This document shows positions 18,831-26,781 of a stretch of DNA of 64,000 bases, in pieces (the stretch's first letter is position 1; every line of letters begins with the position of its first letter). Source of the stretch: UBA3537 sp964219345 (lineage in GTDB: Bacteria > Bacteroidota > Bacteroidia > Flavobacteriales > Flavobacteriaceae); assembly GCA_964219345.1 (NCBI GenBank), contig CAXPPN010000023.1, positions 22,989 to 86,988 of the forward strand, in the 5' to 3' direction. The position numbers were made by a program, and so were the translations under genes. The notes below the pieces were generated by a model, which worked only from the letters and a program-made list of their open reading frames with translations, was not told the DNA's origin and made no database searches.

Positions 18831-19602
18831 ATTTTTGAGAGATGGTGTCTAAAAAACGGGTTTCATAGTCTTCTTTTCCATCCCAATTATTGTAATCTGG
18901 TTTGATGATGTTTTCAATAAAATCTGAAATTTCTTCAAAAGAATCCATTGTTGTTAGTTGAGACATCACTCGGTCGTAATCTTCATTATTGTTTTCAAAC
19001 AAATGATTTACAAAGGCAAGACGATCGTTGAGCCCAATTTGAAAACCAGGAGTTTTAAGTTGATCGTTTAAAGATGTTTTCGTTGTTGATGGTGATTCTT
19101 TTTCTTGTTCAATAGCAGGCTCTATAACTTCGTCTTCTAGTGGTGCAAATATTGGAAGCTGATTGTAATTTGGTGTCAAGGCAGAAAGATCTTCTTCTAT
19201 TTGTTCTGGTTCTTGTTTTTCATTTAATTCATCAACCAAATCATCAACAGCTGCAGTTTCTTGAGGCATTTGAGCAACAATATCTTTAATTTTTTCTATA
19301 GCAGGCTCCATTATGGCCTCCTCTTCGTTATTGTCAATATTGACAAAAACTTTCTCGTCAACCTCAACTGAGTCAGTTACTTTGTTATTAAAAGCGCCTT
19401 CAAGGGCATCAAAAAAAGAAGCGCTTGTATCAATATCATCTGGTAGCTCACCTTCAAAATGCTCTTCTAAGAATTTTAGAATAGAAATCTTTTGGTATAA
19501 CTGTGCTATTTCTTCATGCATTTTTGATAAATCTTCCTTACCTGTTAATTTTAGCACCCTGTGTGCTATACTTATAAGTTCAGACTCTAGTTTCTTTTTC
19601 AT
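18820..19602 (-). CDS. Acidic conserved hypothetical protein
   Basis: 260 residues. An N-terminal helical region (MKKKLESELISIAHRVLKL) is followed by a long Glu/Asp-rich low-complexity linker (about 75-170). A well-structured C-terminal motif contains IGLNDRLAFVNHLFE and YDRVMSQLTTMDSFEE. The last motif is widely conserved among Bacteroidota hypothetical proteins. No signal peptide, so cytoplasmic. Function unknown. It lies divergent from tdk. Confidence 0.7.
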   Translation of the reverse strand: MKKKLESELISIAHRVLKLTGKEDLSKMHEEIAQLYQKISILKFLEEHFEGELPDDIDTSASFFDALEGAFNNKVTDSVEVDEKVFVNIDNNEEEAIMEPAIEKIKDIVAQMPQETAAVDDLVDELNEKQEPEQIEEDLSALTPNYNQLPIFAPLEDEVIEPAIEQEKESPSTTKTSLNDQLKTPGFQIGLNDRLAFVNHLFENNNEDYDRVMSQLTTMDSFEEISDFIENIIKPDYNNWDGKEDYETRFLDTISQKFTA

Positions 19603-19609
19603 TACAAAA

Positions 19610-19617
19610 CAAAATTA
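19610..19617 (-). promoter_or_regulatory. -7 box very close to the start of the acidic hypothetical gene
   Basis: Minus-strand TAATTTTG (exact TAnnTTTG) ends 8 bases before the start codon at 19602. Transcription would then begin at or next to the start codon. No clear -33 element. Confidence 0.4.
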
Positions 19618-19719
19618 ATACGTTGAAATAAGTTTTAGTGTTATGCTTTTATTTTTAGTAAATTTACATCACCTTTATTAAAAGCAAATAAAATAATTTG
19701 CTTGCGTTAAAATTACAAA

Positions 19720-20361
19720 ATGTTTCTTGAAAATACAGTAAATGCTAAAGAACAATTTGGATGGATCGAAGTGATCTGTGGTTCAATGTTTTCTGGAAAA
19801 ACTGAAGAATTAATTCGGCGTCTAAAACGCGCTCAGTTTGCCAAACAAAAAGTTGAAATATTTAAGCCAGCAATAGATGTTCGGTATGATGAAGATCGTG
19901 TTGTTTCTCATGACGCCAATGAAATTAGATCTACTCCTGTCCCTGCGGCCTCCAACATTCCTCTTTTGGCGGATGGGTGCGATGTGGTTGGCATAGACGA
20001 GGCTCAGTTTTTTGACGATGAAATTGTAAGTGTTTGTAATGCATTAGCCAACAAGGGGGTTCGCGTTATTGTTGCTGGTCTAGACATGGATTTTAAAGGC
20101 AACCCCTTTGGGCCTATGCCAAATCTTATGGCCACTGCAGAATATGTAACCAAAGTACACGCTGTATGCACCAGAACAGGAAATTTAGCACAATATAGTT
20201 TCCGTAAGTCAAGTGATGATAAATTAGTTCTTTTGGGAGAAGTTAAAGAATATGAGCCTCTGAGTCGAGGTGCATTTTACAAGGCCATGACTAAGGAAAG
20301 AATTAAAGACTTGGACGTTCTTGACCCTGAAAATATAGAAGCTAAAAAGAAAAAAAATTAA
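19720..20361 (+). CDS. tdk: Thymidine kinase
   Basis: 213 residues. It phosphorylates thymidine to dTMP (salvage). P-loop GSMFSGKT (21-28), the Asp-Glu pair in GIDEAQFF (91-98), and the lasso region AVCTRTGNLAQYSFR. Unlike type II kinases of many bacteria, it has only one Cys in the lid region instead of the four zinc-binding cysteines. The alr gene follows after 5 bases, so the two are probably co-transcribed. Confidence 0.93.
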   Translation: MFLENTVNAKEQFGWIEVICGSMFSGKTEELIRRLKRAQFAKQKVEIFKPAIDVRYDEDRVVSHDANEIRSTPVPAASNIPLLADGCDVVGIDEAQFFDDEIVSVCNALANKGVRVIVAGLDMDFKGNPFGPMPNLMATAEYVTKVHAVCTRTGNLAQYSFRKSSDDKLVLLGEVKEYEPLSRGAFYKAMTKERIKDLDVLDPENIEAKKKKN

Positions 20362-20366
20362 CTCTT

Positions 20367-21470
20367 GTGGTGGGCGAAACAACTTTAGAAATCAATCTTT
20401 CTGCACTAAAAAATAATTTTGACATACTCCGTGCCAAAATTAACAAAAACACCATGTTGCTCGCTGTGGTTAAGGCTTTTGCTTATGGAAGTGATGCTGT
20501 AAAAATTGCTCAATTTTTAGAAGAGCTAGGGGTTAATTATTTTGCGGTAGCTTACGTCAATGAAGGAGTGTTGTTGAGAAAATCGGGTATAAAAACACCA
20601 ATTCTTGTTCTTCATCCTCAACCTATAAATTTTGAGCTTCTTATAAAATTTAATCTCGAGCCAAGTTTATATAGTTTTAATACTTTGAGAGCTTTTATTG
20701 AAGTTGCAAATGCCAATTCAAAAGAAAATTTTCCTGTACATATCAAATTTAATACTGGTCTTAATCGTCTTGGGTTTGCACAAAAACAAATAGAGGACGT
20801 TGTTGGTGTCATCACTTCTAATCATTCTATTCATGTAAAATCTGTCTTCTCACACTTAGCCGCTAGTGAGGATGAAAAAGAACGAGATTTCTCTTTAAAT
20901 CAAATTGATCTTTTTCATAACATATCTGAGGCGTTTCAATCTTTATGTGGTTATTCGTTTATACGGCATCTTTGTAATACTTCTGGTGTGTTGAACTTTC
21001 CAGAAGCTCAATTCGACATGGTTCGCTGTGGTATAGGAATTTATGGTTTTGACAACATGAAAAATAACAGTCATAAATTTATACCTGTTGCAGCGCTCAA
21101 AACAATTATTTCTCAAATTCACACTGTTGAAAAAGGTCAAAGTGTGGGATATAATAGGGCATTTATTGCTAAGCATAATAAAAAAATTGCAACTTTGCCC
21201 ATTGGTCACGCAGATGGTATTGGCAGACAATATGGTAATGGGGCGGGGGCGGTATATATTCAAGGGAAAAGAGCATCAATTATAGGAAATGTTTGTATGG
21301 ATATGATTATGGTTGACGTTTCAGAAATCGATTGTAATGAAGGGGATGAAGTTATTCTTTTTGATAAAATTACAACCGCCGAAGAATTCGCAATAAACGG
21401 AAACACCATTTCTTATGAGCTTCTTACAGGAATTTCTCAGCGTGTAAAACGCGTTTTCATTTCTGGATAA
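20367..21470 (+). CDS. alr: Alanine racemase
   Basis: 367 residues with a GTG start. It interconverts L- and D-alanine for peptidoglycan. The PLP lysine is Lys36 in VVKAFAYGSDA. The opposite-face Tyr lies in VGYNRAFIA. Conserved RCGIGIYG, PIGHADGIGR and GNVCMDMIMVDVS are present. It is a free-standing racemase, not the MurF fusion seen in some Bacteroidota. It follows tdk with a 5-base gap. Confidence 0.93.
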   Translation: MVGETTLEINLSALKNNFDILRAKINKNTMLLAVVKAFAYGSDAVKIAQFLEELGVNYFAVAYVNEGVLLRKSGIKTPILVLHPQPINFELLIKFNLEPSLYSFNTLRAFIEVANANSKENFPVHIKFNTGLNRLGFAQKQIEDVVGVITSNHSIHVKSVFSHLAASEDEKERDFSLNQIDLFHNISEAFQSLCGYSFIRHLCNTSGVLNFPEAQFDMVRCGIGIYGFDNMKNNSHKFIPVAALKTIISQIHTVEKGQSVGYNRAFIAKHNKKIATLPIGHADGIGRQYGNGAGAVYIQGKRASIIGNVCMDMIMVDVSEIDCNEGDEVILFDKITTAEEFAINGNTISYELLTGISQRVKRVFISG

Positions 21471-21530
21471 TTTGTTTAGTTTTTTTATTTTAGATAAGTT
21501 AGCAGAAGTATTAACCTAAATCTAAAATTT

Positions 21531-21923
21531 ATGCTTAAAGAATTTAAAGAATTTGCAATGAAAGGCAACCTGGTCGATATCGCAGTTGCTTTTGTTATGG
21601 GGGCAGCATTCAAAGATGTTGTAACCAGTTTTACTGGTGGAATTGTTTCGCCGTTAATTGGTCTAATTTTCAAGTCAGATTTCAAAGACCTAAAATATGT
21701 AATTCAAGACGGAACTGTTAATGGTGACGGTGTTATTGAAGGAGAGACAGCAATTATGTGGGGTGAATTTCTTACCTATGTTATAGACTTCTTAATTGTA
21801 GCTTTTGTGATGTTCTTAGTTATTAAGGGGATAAACACCTTAAAACGAAAAGAAGAAGAGACGCCTTCAGGACCATCAGACAACGAACTTTTGTCTGAAA
21901 TTAGAGATTTGTTAAAAAATTAG
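21531..21923 (+). CDS. mscL: Large-conductance mechanosensitive channel
   Basis: 130 residues. The signature MLKEFKEFAMKGNLVDIAVA and the glycine-rich VMGAAFKDVVTSFTGGIVSP form the N-terminal helix and the pore-lining TM1. TM2 is TYVIDFLIVAFVMFLVIKGI, and the cytoplasmic helix is SDNELLSEIRDLL. It releases solutes on hypo-osmotic shock. A hairpin terminator follows. Confidence 0.95.
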   Translation: MLKEFKEFAMKGNLVDIAVAFVMGAAFKDVVTSFTGGIVSPLIGLIFKSDFKDLKYVIQDGTVNGDGVIEGETAIMWGEFLTYVIDFLIVAFVMFLVIKGINTLKRKEEETPSGPSDNELLSEIRDLLKN

Positions 21924-21937
21924 AGGTTTTTTTATAA

Positions 21938-21963
21938 TAAGGGCAAACAATCGCCCTTTTTTA
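21938..21963 (+). terminator. Rho-independent terminator after mscL
   Basis: GGGC-aaacaatc-GCCC followed by T6, with an A-rich upstream arm, 18 bases after the mscL stop codon. Confidence 0.7.
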
Positions 21964-21999
21964 TTTTTAAAAATCAAGGAAAAGTACCCGCTTATTTAT

Positions 22000-22007
22000 T
22001 AATTTTG
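22000..22007 (+). promoter_or_regulatory. -7 box for asd
   Basis: TAATTTTG is an exact TAnnTTTG, 26 bases upstream of the asd ATG. It lies just after the mscL terminator. No clear -33 TTG. Confidence 0.45.
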
Positions 22008-22033
22008 TGCTCTAATTTTTAAGAAGTCACAAA

Positions 22034-23032
22034 ATGAAAATAGCAGTAGTTGGCGCAACAGGAATGGTAGGTACCATTATGATGAAATTGTTGGAAGAAC
22101 GAAACTTTCCTGTTTCCGAATTAATTCCAGTAGCTTCTGAACGAAGTGTCGGAAAAATTGTAACGTTCAAAGGGAAAGATTACAAAATTGTTGGTCTCGA
22201 TAAAGCTGTGTCTCTAAAGCCTGAAATTGCTATATTTTCTGCAGGGGGTGATACATCTCTTGCTTGGGCGCCAAAATTTGCTGAAGCTGGATGTGTTGTC
22301 ATCGATAATTCCTCTGCTTGGCGAATGGATCCTACAAAAAAACTTGTGGTTCCTGAAATTAATGCAAATGTTATCACTTCAGATGATAAAATTATTGCAA
22401 ACCCTAACTGTTCTACAATTCAATTAGTTATGGCTCTTGCGCCTTTACACAATCGCTATAAAATGAAGCGTGTTGTTGTCTCAACTTATCAATCTGTTTC
22501 AGGAACTGGGGTAAAAGCAGTTCGACAAATGGAAAATGAAATTCATGGTAAGAGTGATGAAATGGCATATCCTTATCAAATCTTCAAAAATGCTTTACCA
22601 CATTGTGATGTTTTTCTAGATAATGGATACACAAAAGAAGAAATGAAGCTCGCCAAAGAGCCACAAAAAATACTTAACGACAACTCTTTTGCTGTTACCG
22701 CAACCGCTGTAAGAATTCCAACAGCTGGCGGTCATTCAGAATCAGTCAATGTTGAATTTGAAGAAGATTTTGAATTGAGTGAAGTAAGAAAAATTCTGAG
22801 TCAAATGCCTGGTGTTACTGTTCAAGACAATCCTGACACCAATACATATCCGATGCCTATTTTTGCTCATAACAAAGATGATGTTTTTGTTGGTCGACTG
22901 CGTCGAGACGAAAGCATACCTAACACTTTAAACATGTGGATTGTTGCTGATAATCTAAGAAAAGGCGCTGCAACAAACGCCATTCAAATCGCTGAGTACA
23001 TGGTAGAACATGTGTTTTCGCCAGCATCATAA
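22034..23032 (+). CDS. asd: Aspartate-semialdehyde dehydrogenase
   Basis: 332 residues. It makes aspartate-4-semialdehyde for lysine, threonine, methionine and diaminopimelate synthesis. N-terminal GATGMVG NADP-binding loop (8-14), catalytic Cys126 in ANPNCSTIQ, and GGHSESVNVEFE with the conserved His. The stop overlaps the start of the ABC ATPase gene (TAATG), so translation is coupled. Confidence 0.95.
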   Translation: MKIAVVGATGMVGTIMMKLLEERNFPVSELIPVASERSVGKIVTFKGKDYKIVGLDKAVSLKPEIAIFSAGGDTSLAWAPKFAEAGCVVIDNSSAWRMDPTKKLVVPEINANVITSDDKIIANPNCSTIQLVMALAPLHNRYKMKRVVVSTYQSVSGTGVKAVRQMENEIHGKSDEMAYPYQIFKNALPHCDVFLDNGYTKEEMKLAKEPQKILNDNSFAVTATAVRIPTAGGHSESVNVEFEEDFELSEVRKILSQMPGVTVQDNPDTNTYPMPIFAHNKDDVFVGRLRRDESIPNTLNMWIVADNLRKGAATNAIQIAEYMVEHVFSPAS

Positions 23033-23949
23033 TGCTTTCTGTTAAAAACGTTGATTTTTGCTATAATAATAGCATAACACTAAGTAATATTTCTTTGAAT
23101 GTTCAAGCAGGGGAGTATCTTGCTGTTGTGGGGGAAAGTGGTTCTGGAAAAAGTACATTATTAAAATTAATTTACGGGGAGTTTGATGTAAACAATGGCT
23201 CCATTTCATGGAACTCAACTCCTATTTTGGGCCCAAAAGACAAACTTATTGTTGGCCACAACTTTATGAAGTACGTTGCTCAAGAGTTTGATTTAATGCC
23301 TTTCACAACCGTTGGTGAAAACATTGGAACACACCTTTCTAATTTCTTTCCAAAAGAAAAAGAAAAACGCATCCAAGAACTACTTGCTGTTGTTGAACTT
23401 GAAAAATATCAGTCCACAAAAGTAAAACATCTTAGCGGTGGACAAAAACAGCGCGTTGCTCTAGCAAAAGCTCTAGCTAAACAACCTGAAATTCTATTGC
23501 TAGACGAACCATTCAGTCATATTGACAATTTTAAAAAGCAATCGTTAAGGAAAAACTTATTTCATTTTTTGAAAGCTAAAAATATAGCCTGTATTGTGGC
23601 TACTCACGACAAAAATGATGTTTTGGCTTTTGCTGATAATATGATTGTTTTAAACCGTGGTAAAATCTTACTTGAAGGTTTCCCTAAAGACCTTTACTTA
23701 AACCCTAAAAACCCTTTGCTTGCGGCTTTTTTTTCAGAATACTGTATAATTGATGGCGCTATCTTTTATGCACACCAAATAAAAGTTTCTGAAAAAGGAA
23801 CAATTAAAGCAGAAGTTAGAGATTGCTATTTTCAAGGAACACACTTTTTGATAGAGGCAGAAACTGATAATGAAATCATCTGCTTTAACCACACATCATC
23901 TATTAAAACAAAAGAGTGTGTGCTGCTGCTAGCTAAAAAAGATATCTAA
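23032..23949 (+). CDS. Orphan ABC-transporter-type ATPase
   Basis: 305 residues. Walker A GESGSGKST (34-42), signature LSGGQKQR (134-141), Walker B ILLLDEP (154-160) and the switch His in VATHDKND. About 90 residues after the nucleotide-binding domain form a TOBE-like or other accessory domain. No permease or binding-protein gene is adjacent, so the transported substrate cannot be inferred. It is translationally coupled to asd, which is an unusual partner. Confidence 0.85.
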   Translation: MLSVKNVDFCYNNSITLSNISLNVQAGEYLAVVGESGSGKSTLLKLIYGEFDVNNGSISWNSTPILGPKDKLIVGHNFMKYVAQEFDLMPFTTVGENIGTHLSNFFPKEKEKRIQELLAVVELEKYQSTKVKHLSGGQKQRVALAKALAKQPEILLLDEPFSHIDNFKKQSLRKNLFHFLKAKNIACIVATHDKNDVLAFADNMIVLNRGKILLEGFPKDLYLNPKNPLLAAFFSEYCIIDGAIFYAHQIKVSEKGTIKAEVRDCYFQGTHFLIEAETDNEIICFNHTSSIKTKECVLLLAKKDI

Positions 23950-24021
23950 AAATTTTAGTAAATTAGCAGAAACCCAATCATTTTACTTCAAAACATTGTT
24001 TTGAACTTAAATTATATCACT

Positions 24022-25782
24022 ATGGAGCCTATAAAAAATCACTCTGAAGAAGTTATAAAAAGACTTCCATATCACCTAAAACAATTTATTGTCCCTCAAG
24101 ATTATGAACAATATACTCCAATCAATCAAGCGGTTTGGAGATATGTAATGCGAAAAAATATTGTACACCTAAAAGACGTTGCACATGAATCATATATTGA
24201 GGGGTTAAAAAAAACAGGAATTGATATTAATTCAATCCCTAGTATTTATGGTATGAATCGAATTCTGAAAGAAATCGGCTGGGCGGCTGTTGCTGTCGAT
24301 GGTTTTATTCCTCCAAATGCTTTTATGGAATTTCAAGCCAATAAAGTTCTTGTCATTGCTTCAGACATCAGACAATTAGAACATATTGAATACACGCCTG
24401 CTCCTGATATTATACATGAGGCTTCCGGTCATGCCCCTATAATTGCCAGCCCAGATTATGCAGAATTTTTGAGGCGTCTTGGCGAGATTGGTGCAAAAGC
24501 AATTCTCTCTAAATATGATATTGATTTATACGAAGCTGTTCGAAAGCTCTCAATTTTAAAAGAGGCACCTGGCATAGAAGAAAGCGAAATCTTGGCCGCT
24601 GAGAAAGAGGTGAATATTCTACAGAATCAACATCACGAATTCTCAGAAATGGCTCAAATAAGAAATATGCAATGGTGGAGTGTAGAATATGGACTGGTGG
24701 GAAGTATGGATAACCCAAAAATTTATGGCGCTGGACTTTTGTCTTCCATTGGTGAAAGTGAGTGGTGTATGAGTAATGAGGTTGAAAAAATTCCATATTC
24801 CATTGATGTGGCCAAAAAAGGATTTGATATTACAAAACCACAACCTCAACTTTATGTGACTCCAGATTTTGCTTATTTGATGGAAATTTTAGAAGAATTT
24901 GCGAACACATTAAGTATTCGGAAAGGAGGATATAAAGGTTTGCAAAAACTTATTGACTCTAGAGCTGTTGGGACTATAGAATTGAGCACTGGTCTTCAAA
25001 TTTCTGGCGTGTTTACAAAACTAATATTAAATGAAGATAGAGAAGTTGTTTATTTTAAAACTGAAGGGCCTACAGCCTTAGCTTATCGCGATAAAGAGCT
25101 TGTGGGACACGGAATAGAAACACATAAACACGGATATAGCTCGCCACTTGGAATGCTGAAAAGTGTAAATCTGCCTATAGAAAACATGACACCTGTTGAT
25201 TTAAAGGCGTATAATCTTTATGACGGTCAACGGCTTTCCTTTGAGTTCGAAAGCGGTGTAAAAGTAGAAGGGTTAAACATCACTGGAATTCGAAATGTTA
25301 AAGGAAAAATTATGGTTATTCAACTAAAAGACTGCACCGTAACTTATGGAGAAGAGGTTCTTTTCAAGCCCGAATATGGTGTCTTTGACATGGCTATTGG
25401 AAACGAAATAACCTCTGCTTTCGCTGGCGCCGCGGATAGTAGTTCATTCCCTAACCTTTACTCTGTTTCTGAAACTAAAACAATCAAAGTAAAGAAAACA
25501 AAAAAAGAAATTGTGCTGGAAAACCTTTACCAAAACGTAAGAGACTGTAGAACAAATGGTAGGTTTTCAAAAGATAATTTAGAGCTTGTTTTTTCTTCTC
25601 TAAAAGAAAATTACCCTGATGATTGGCTATTACCCTTAGAGCTTTTTGAACTTACAAATGATACTCCATTGGGTTTGAAAATAAAAAACCACCTAGAAAA
25701 TTTGATAAAAATCAAACCCGAAATCACTCATCTCATAAAGTCTGGAATAGAGCTTGTTGAAAAAGCACCCGCTTATTTGTAA
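24022..25782 (+). CDS. Long aromatic amino acid hydroxylase (phenylalanine 4-monooxygenase type)
   Basis: 586 residues from the ATG at 24022; a TTG 7 codons earlier is open but has no support. The catalytic domain carries the iron ligands His132 and His137 in IIHEASGHAPI and Glu222 in WSVEYGLVG. Other conserved features are WRYVMRKN and GAGLLSSIGE. A C-terminal half of almost 290 residues follows the roughly 300-residue catalytic domain. It is likely pterin-dependent. Known Bacteroidota members are annotated as aromatic amino acid hydroxylases; phenylalanine is the most likely substrate but is not proven. Confidence 0.88.
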   Translation: MEPIKNHSEEVIKRLPYHLKQFIVPQDYEQYTPINQAVWRYVMRKNIVHLKDVAHESYIEGLKKTGIDINSIPSIYGMNRILKEIGWAAVAVDGFIPPNAFMEFQANKVLVIASDIRQLEHIEYTPAPDIIHEASGHAPIIASPDYAEFLRRLGEIGAKAILSKYDIDLYEAVRKLSILKEAPGIEESEILAAEKEVNILQNQHHEFSEMAQIRNMQWWSVEYGLVGSMDNPKIYGAGLLSSIGESEWCMSNEVEKIPYSIDVAKKGFDITKPQPQLYVTPDFAYLMEILEEFANTLSIRKGGYKGLQKLIDSRAVGTIELSTGLQISGVFTKLILNEDREVVYFKTEGPTALAYRDKELVGHGIETHKHGYSSPLGMLKSVNLPIENMTPVDLKAYNLYDGQRLSFEFESGVKVEGLNITGIRNVKGKIMVIQLKDCTVTYGEEVLFKPEYGVFDMAIGNEITSAFAGAADSSSFPNLYSVSETKTIKVKKTKKEIVLENLYQNVRDCRTNGRFSKDNLELVFSSLKENYPDDWLLPLELFELTNDTPLGLKIKNHLENLIKIKPEITHLIKSGIELVEKAPAYL

Positions 25783-25840
25783 TTAAAATAACACCATTTT
25801 TACTATATTTATACCTAATTAAATTTAAAATCAATTTCTT

Positions 25841-26758
25841 ATGTCACTTTTTATGTACCCTTTTCTTTTTTTTGGCGCACTCATTCTTTTTGCCGCGTTT
25901 TTTGTTGTTAAACAACAAACCGCTGCTATTATAGAGCGTTTTGGAAAATTCCAAAGCATTCGTCATTCTGGACTTCAACTCAAAATTCCTTTGGTCGATA
26001 GAATCGCTGGGCGATTGAGTTTAAAAATTCAACAGTTAGATGTTATTGTTGAAACAAAAACTTTAGATGATGTATTTGTTCGATTAAAAATCTCTGTTCA
26101 ATATAAAGTGGTTAGAGAAAAAGTTTATGAAGCATTTTATAAATTAGATTATCCACACGAACAGATTACTTCTTATGTGTTTGATGTTGTCCGCGCCGAA
26201 GTGCCAAAAATGAAACTCGACGATGTTTTTGTTAAAAAGGATGATATTGCTATTGCTGTAAAGACAGAGTTAAACGAAGCTATGATGGACTATGGTTATG
26301 ACATCATCAAAACCCTTGTAACAGATATAGATCCAGATGCTCAGGTAAAAGAGGCGATGAATAGAATTAATGCTTCAGAGCGTGAAAAAATTGCGGCCCA
26401 ATTTGAAGGTGATGCTGCGAGAATTTTAATTGTTGAAAAAGCAAAGGCTGAAGCTGAAAGTAAGCGCCTTCAAGGACAGGGTATCGCTGATCAAAGACGT
26501 GAAATTGCTCGTGGTCTAGAAGAATCTGTTGAGGTGCTTAATAAAGTAGGGATTAACTCTCAAGAGGCTTCTGCACTAATTGTTGTGACACAACATTATG
26601 ATACGCTTCAATCTATTGGGGGTGAATCAAACAGTAACTTAATTTTGTTGCCCAACTCTCCTCAGGCTGGAAGTAATATGCTAAACGATATGGTTGCGAG
26701 CTTTACTGCAAGCAATCAAATAGGAGAGGCTATGAAAAATCAAAAGAAAAAGGGCTAA
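25841..26758 (+). CDS. SPFH/band 7 (stomatin-like) membrane protein
   Basis: 305 residues. An N-terminal membrane anchor (MYPFLFFGALILFAAFFVV) is followed by the SPFH core (AAIIERFGKFQSIRHSGLQL, ISVQYKVV, YVFDVVRAEVPKMKLDDVF). A coiled-coil C-terminus contains AAQFEGDAARILIVEKAKAE. Family members scaffold membrane microdomains or regulate proteases; no NfeD partner gene is adjacent. A terminator separates it from the convergent glnS. Confidence 0.88.
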   Translation: MSLFMYPFLFFGALILFAAFFVVKQQTAAIIERFGKFQSIRHSGLQLKIPLVDRIAGRLSLKIQQLDVIVETKTLDDVFVRLKISVQYKVVREKVYEAFYKLDYPHEQITSYVFDVVRAEVPKMKLDDVFVKKDDIAIAVKTELNEAMMDYGYDIIKTLVTDIDPDAQVKEAMNRINASEREKIAAQFEGDAARILIVEKAKAEAESKRLQGQGIADQRREIARGLEESVEVLNKVGINSQEASALIVVTQHYDTLQSIGGESNSNLILLPNSPQAGSNMLNDMVASFTASNQIGEAMKNQKKKG

Positions 26759-26772
26759 GAATAGCTTTTTTT
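26748..26772. terminator. Terminator between the SPFH gene and glnS
   Basis: A-rich arm, GCTA-agaa-TAGC stem, then T7, overlapping the SPFH stop codon. It is positioned for the plus-strand gene; the A run could serve the convergent glnS gene. Confidence 0.6.
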
Positions 26773-26781
26773 CTATAAAAT

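Noticed and set aside
26149..26157. Exact DnaA box TTATCCACA inside the SPFH gene
   Set aside because: Coding sequence (Leu-Asp-Tyr-Pro-His) explains it; it shows that single boxes arise by chance in this window.
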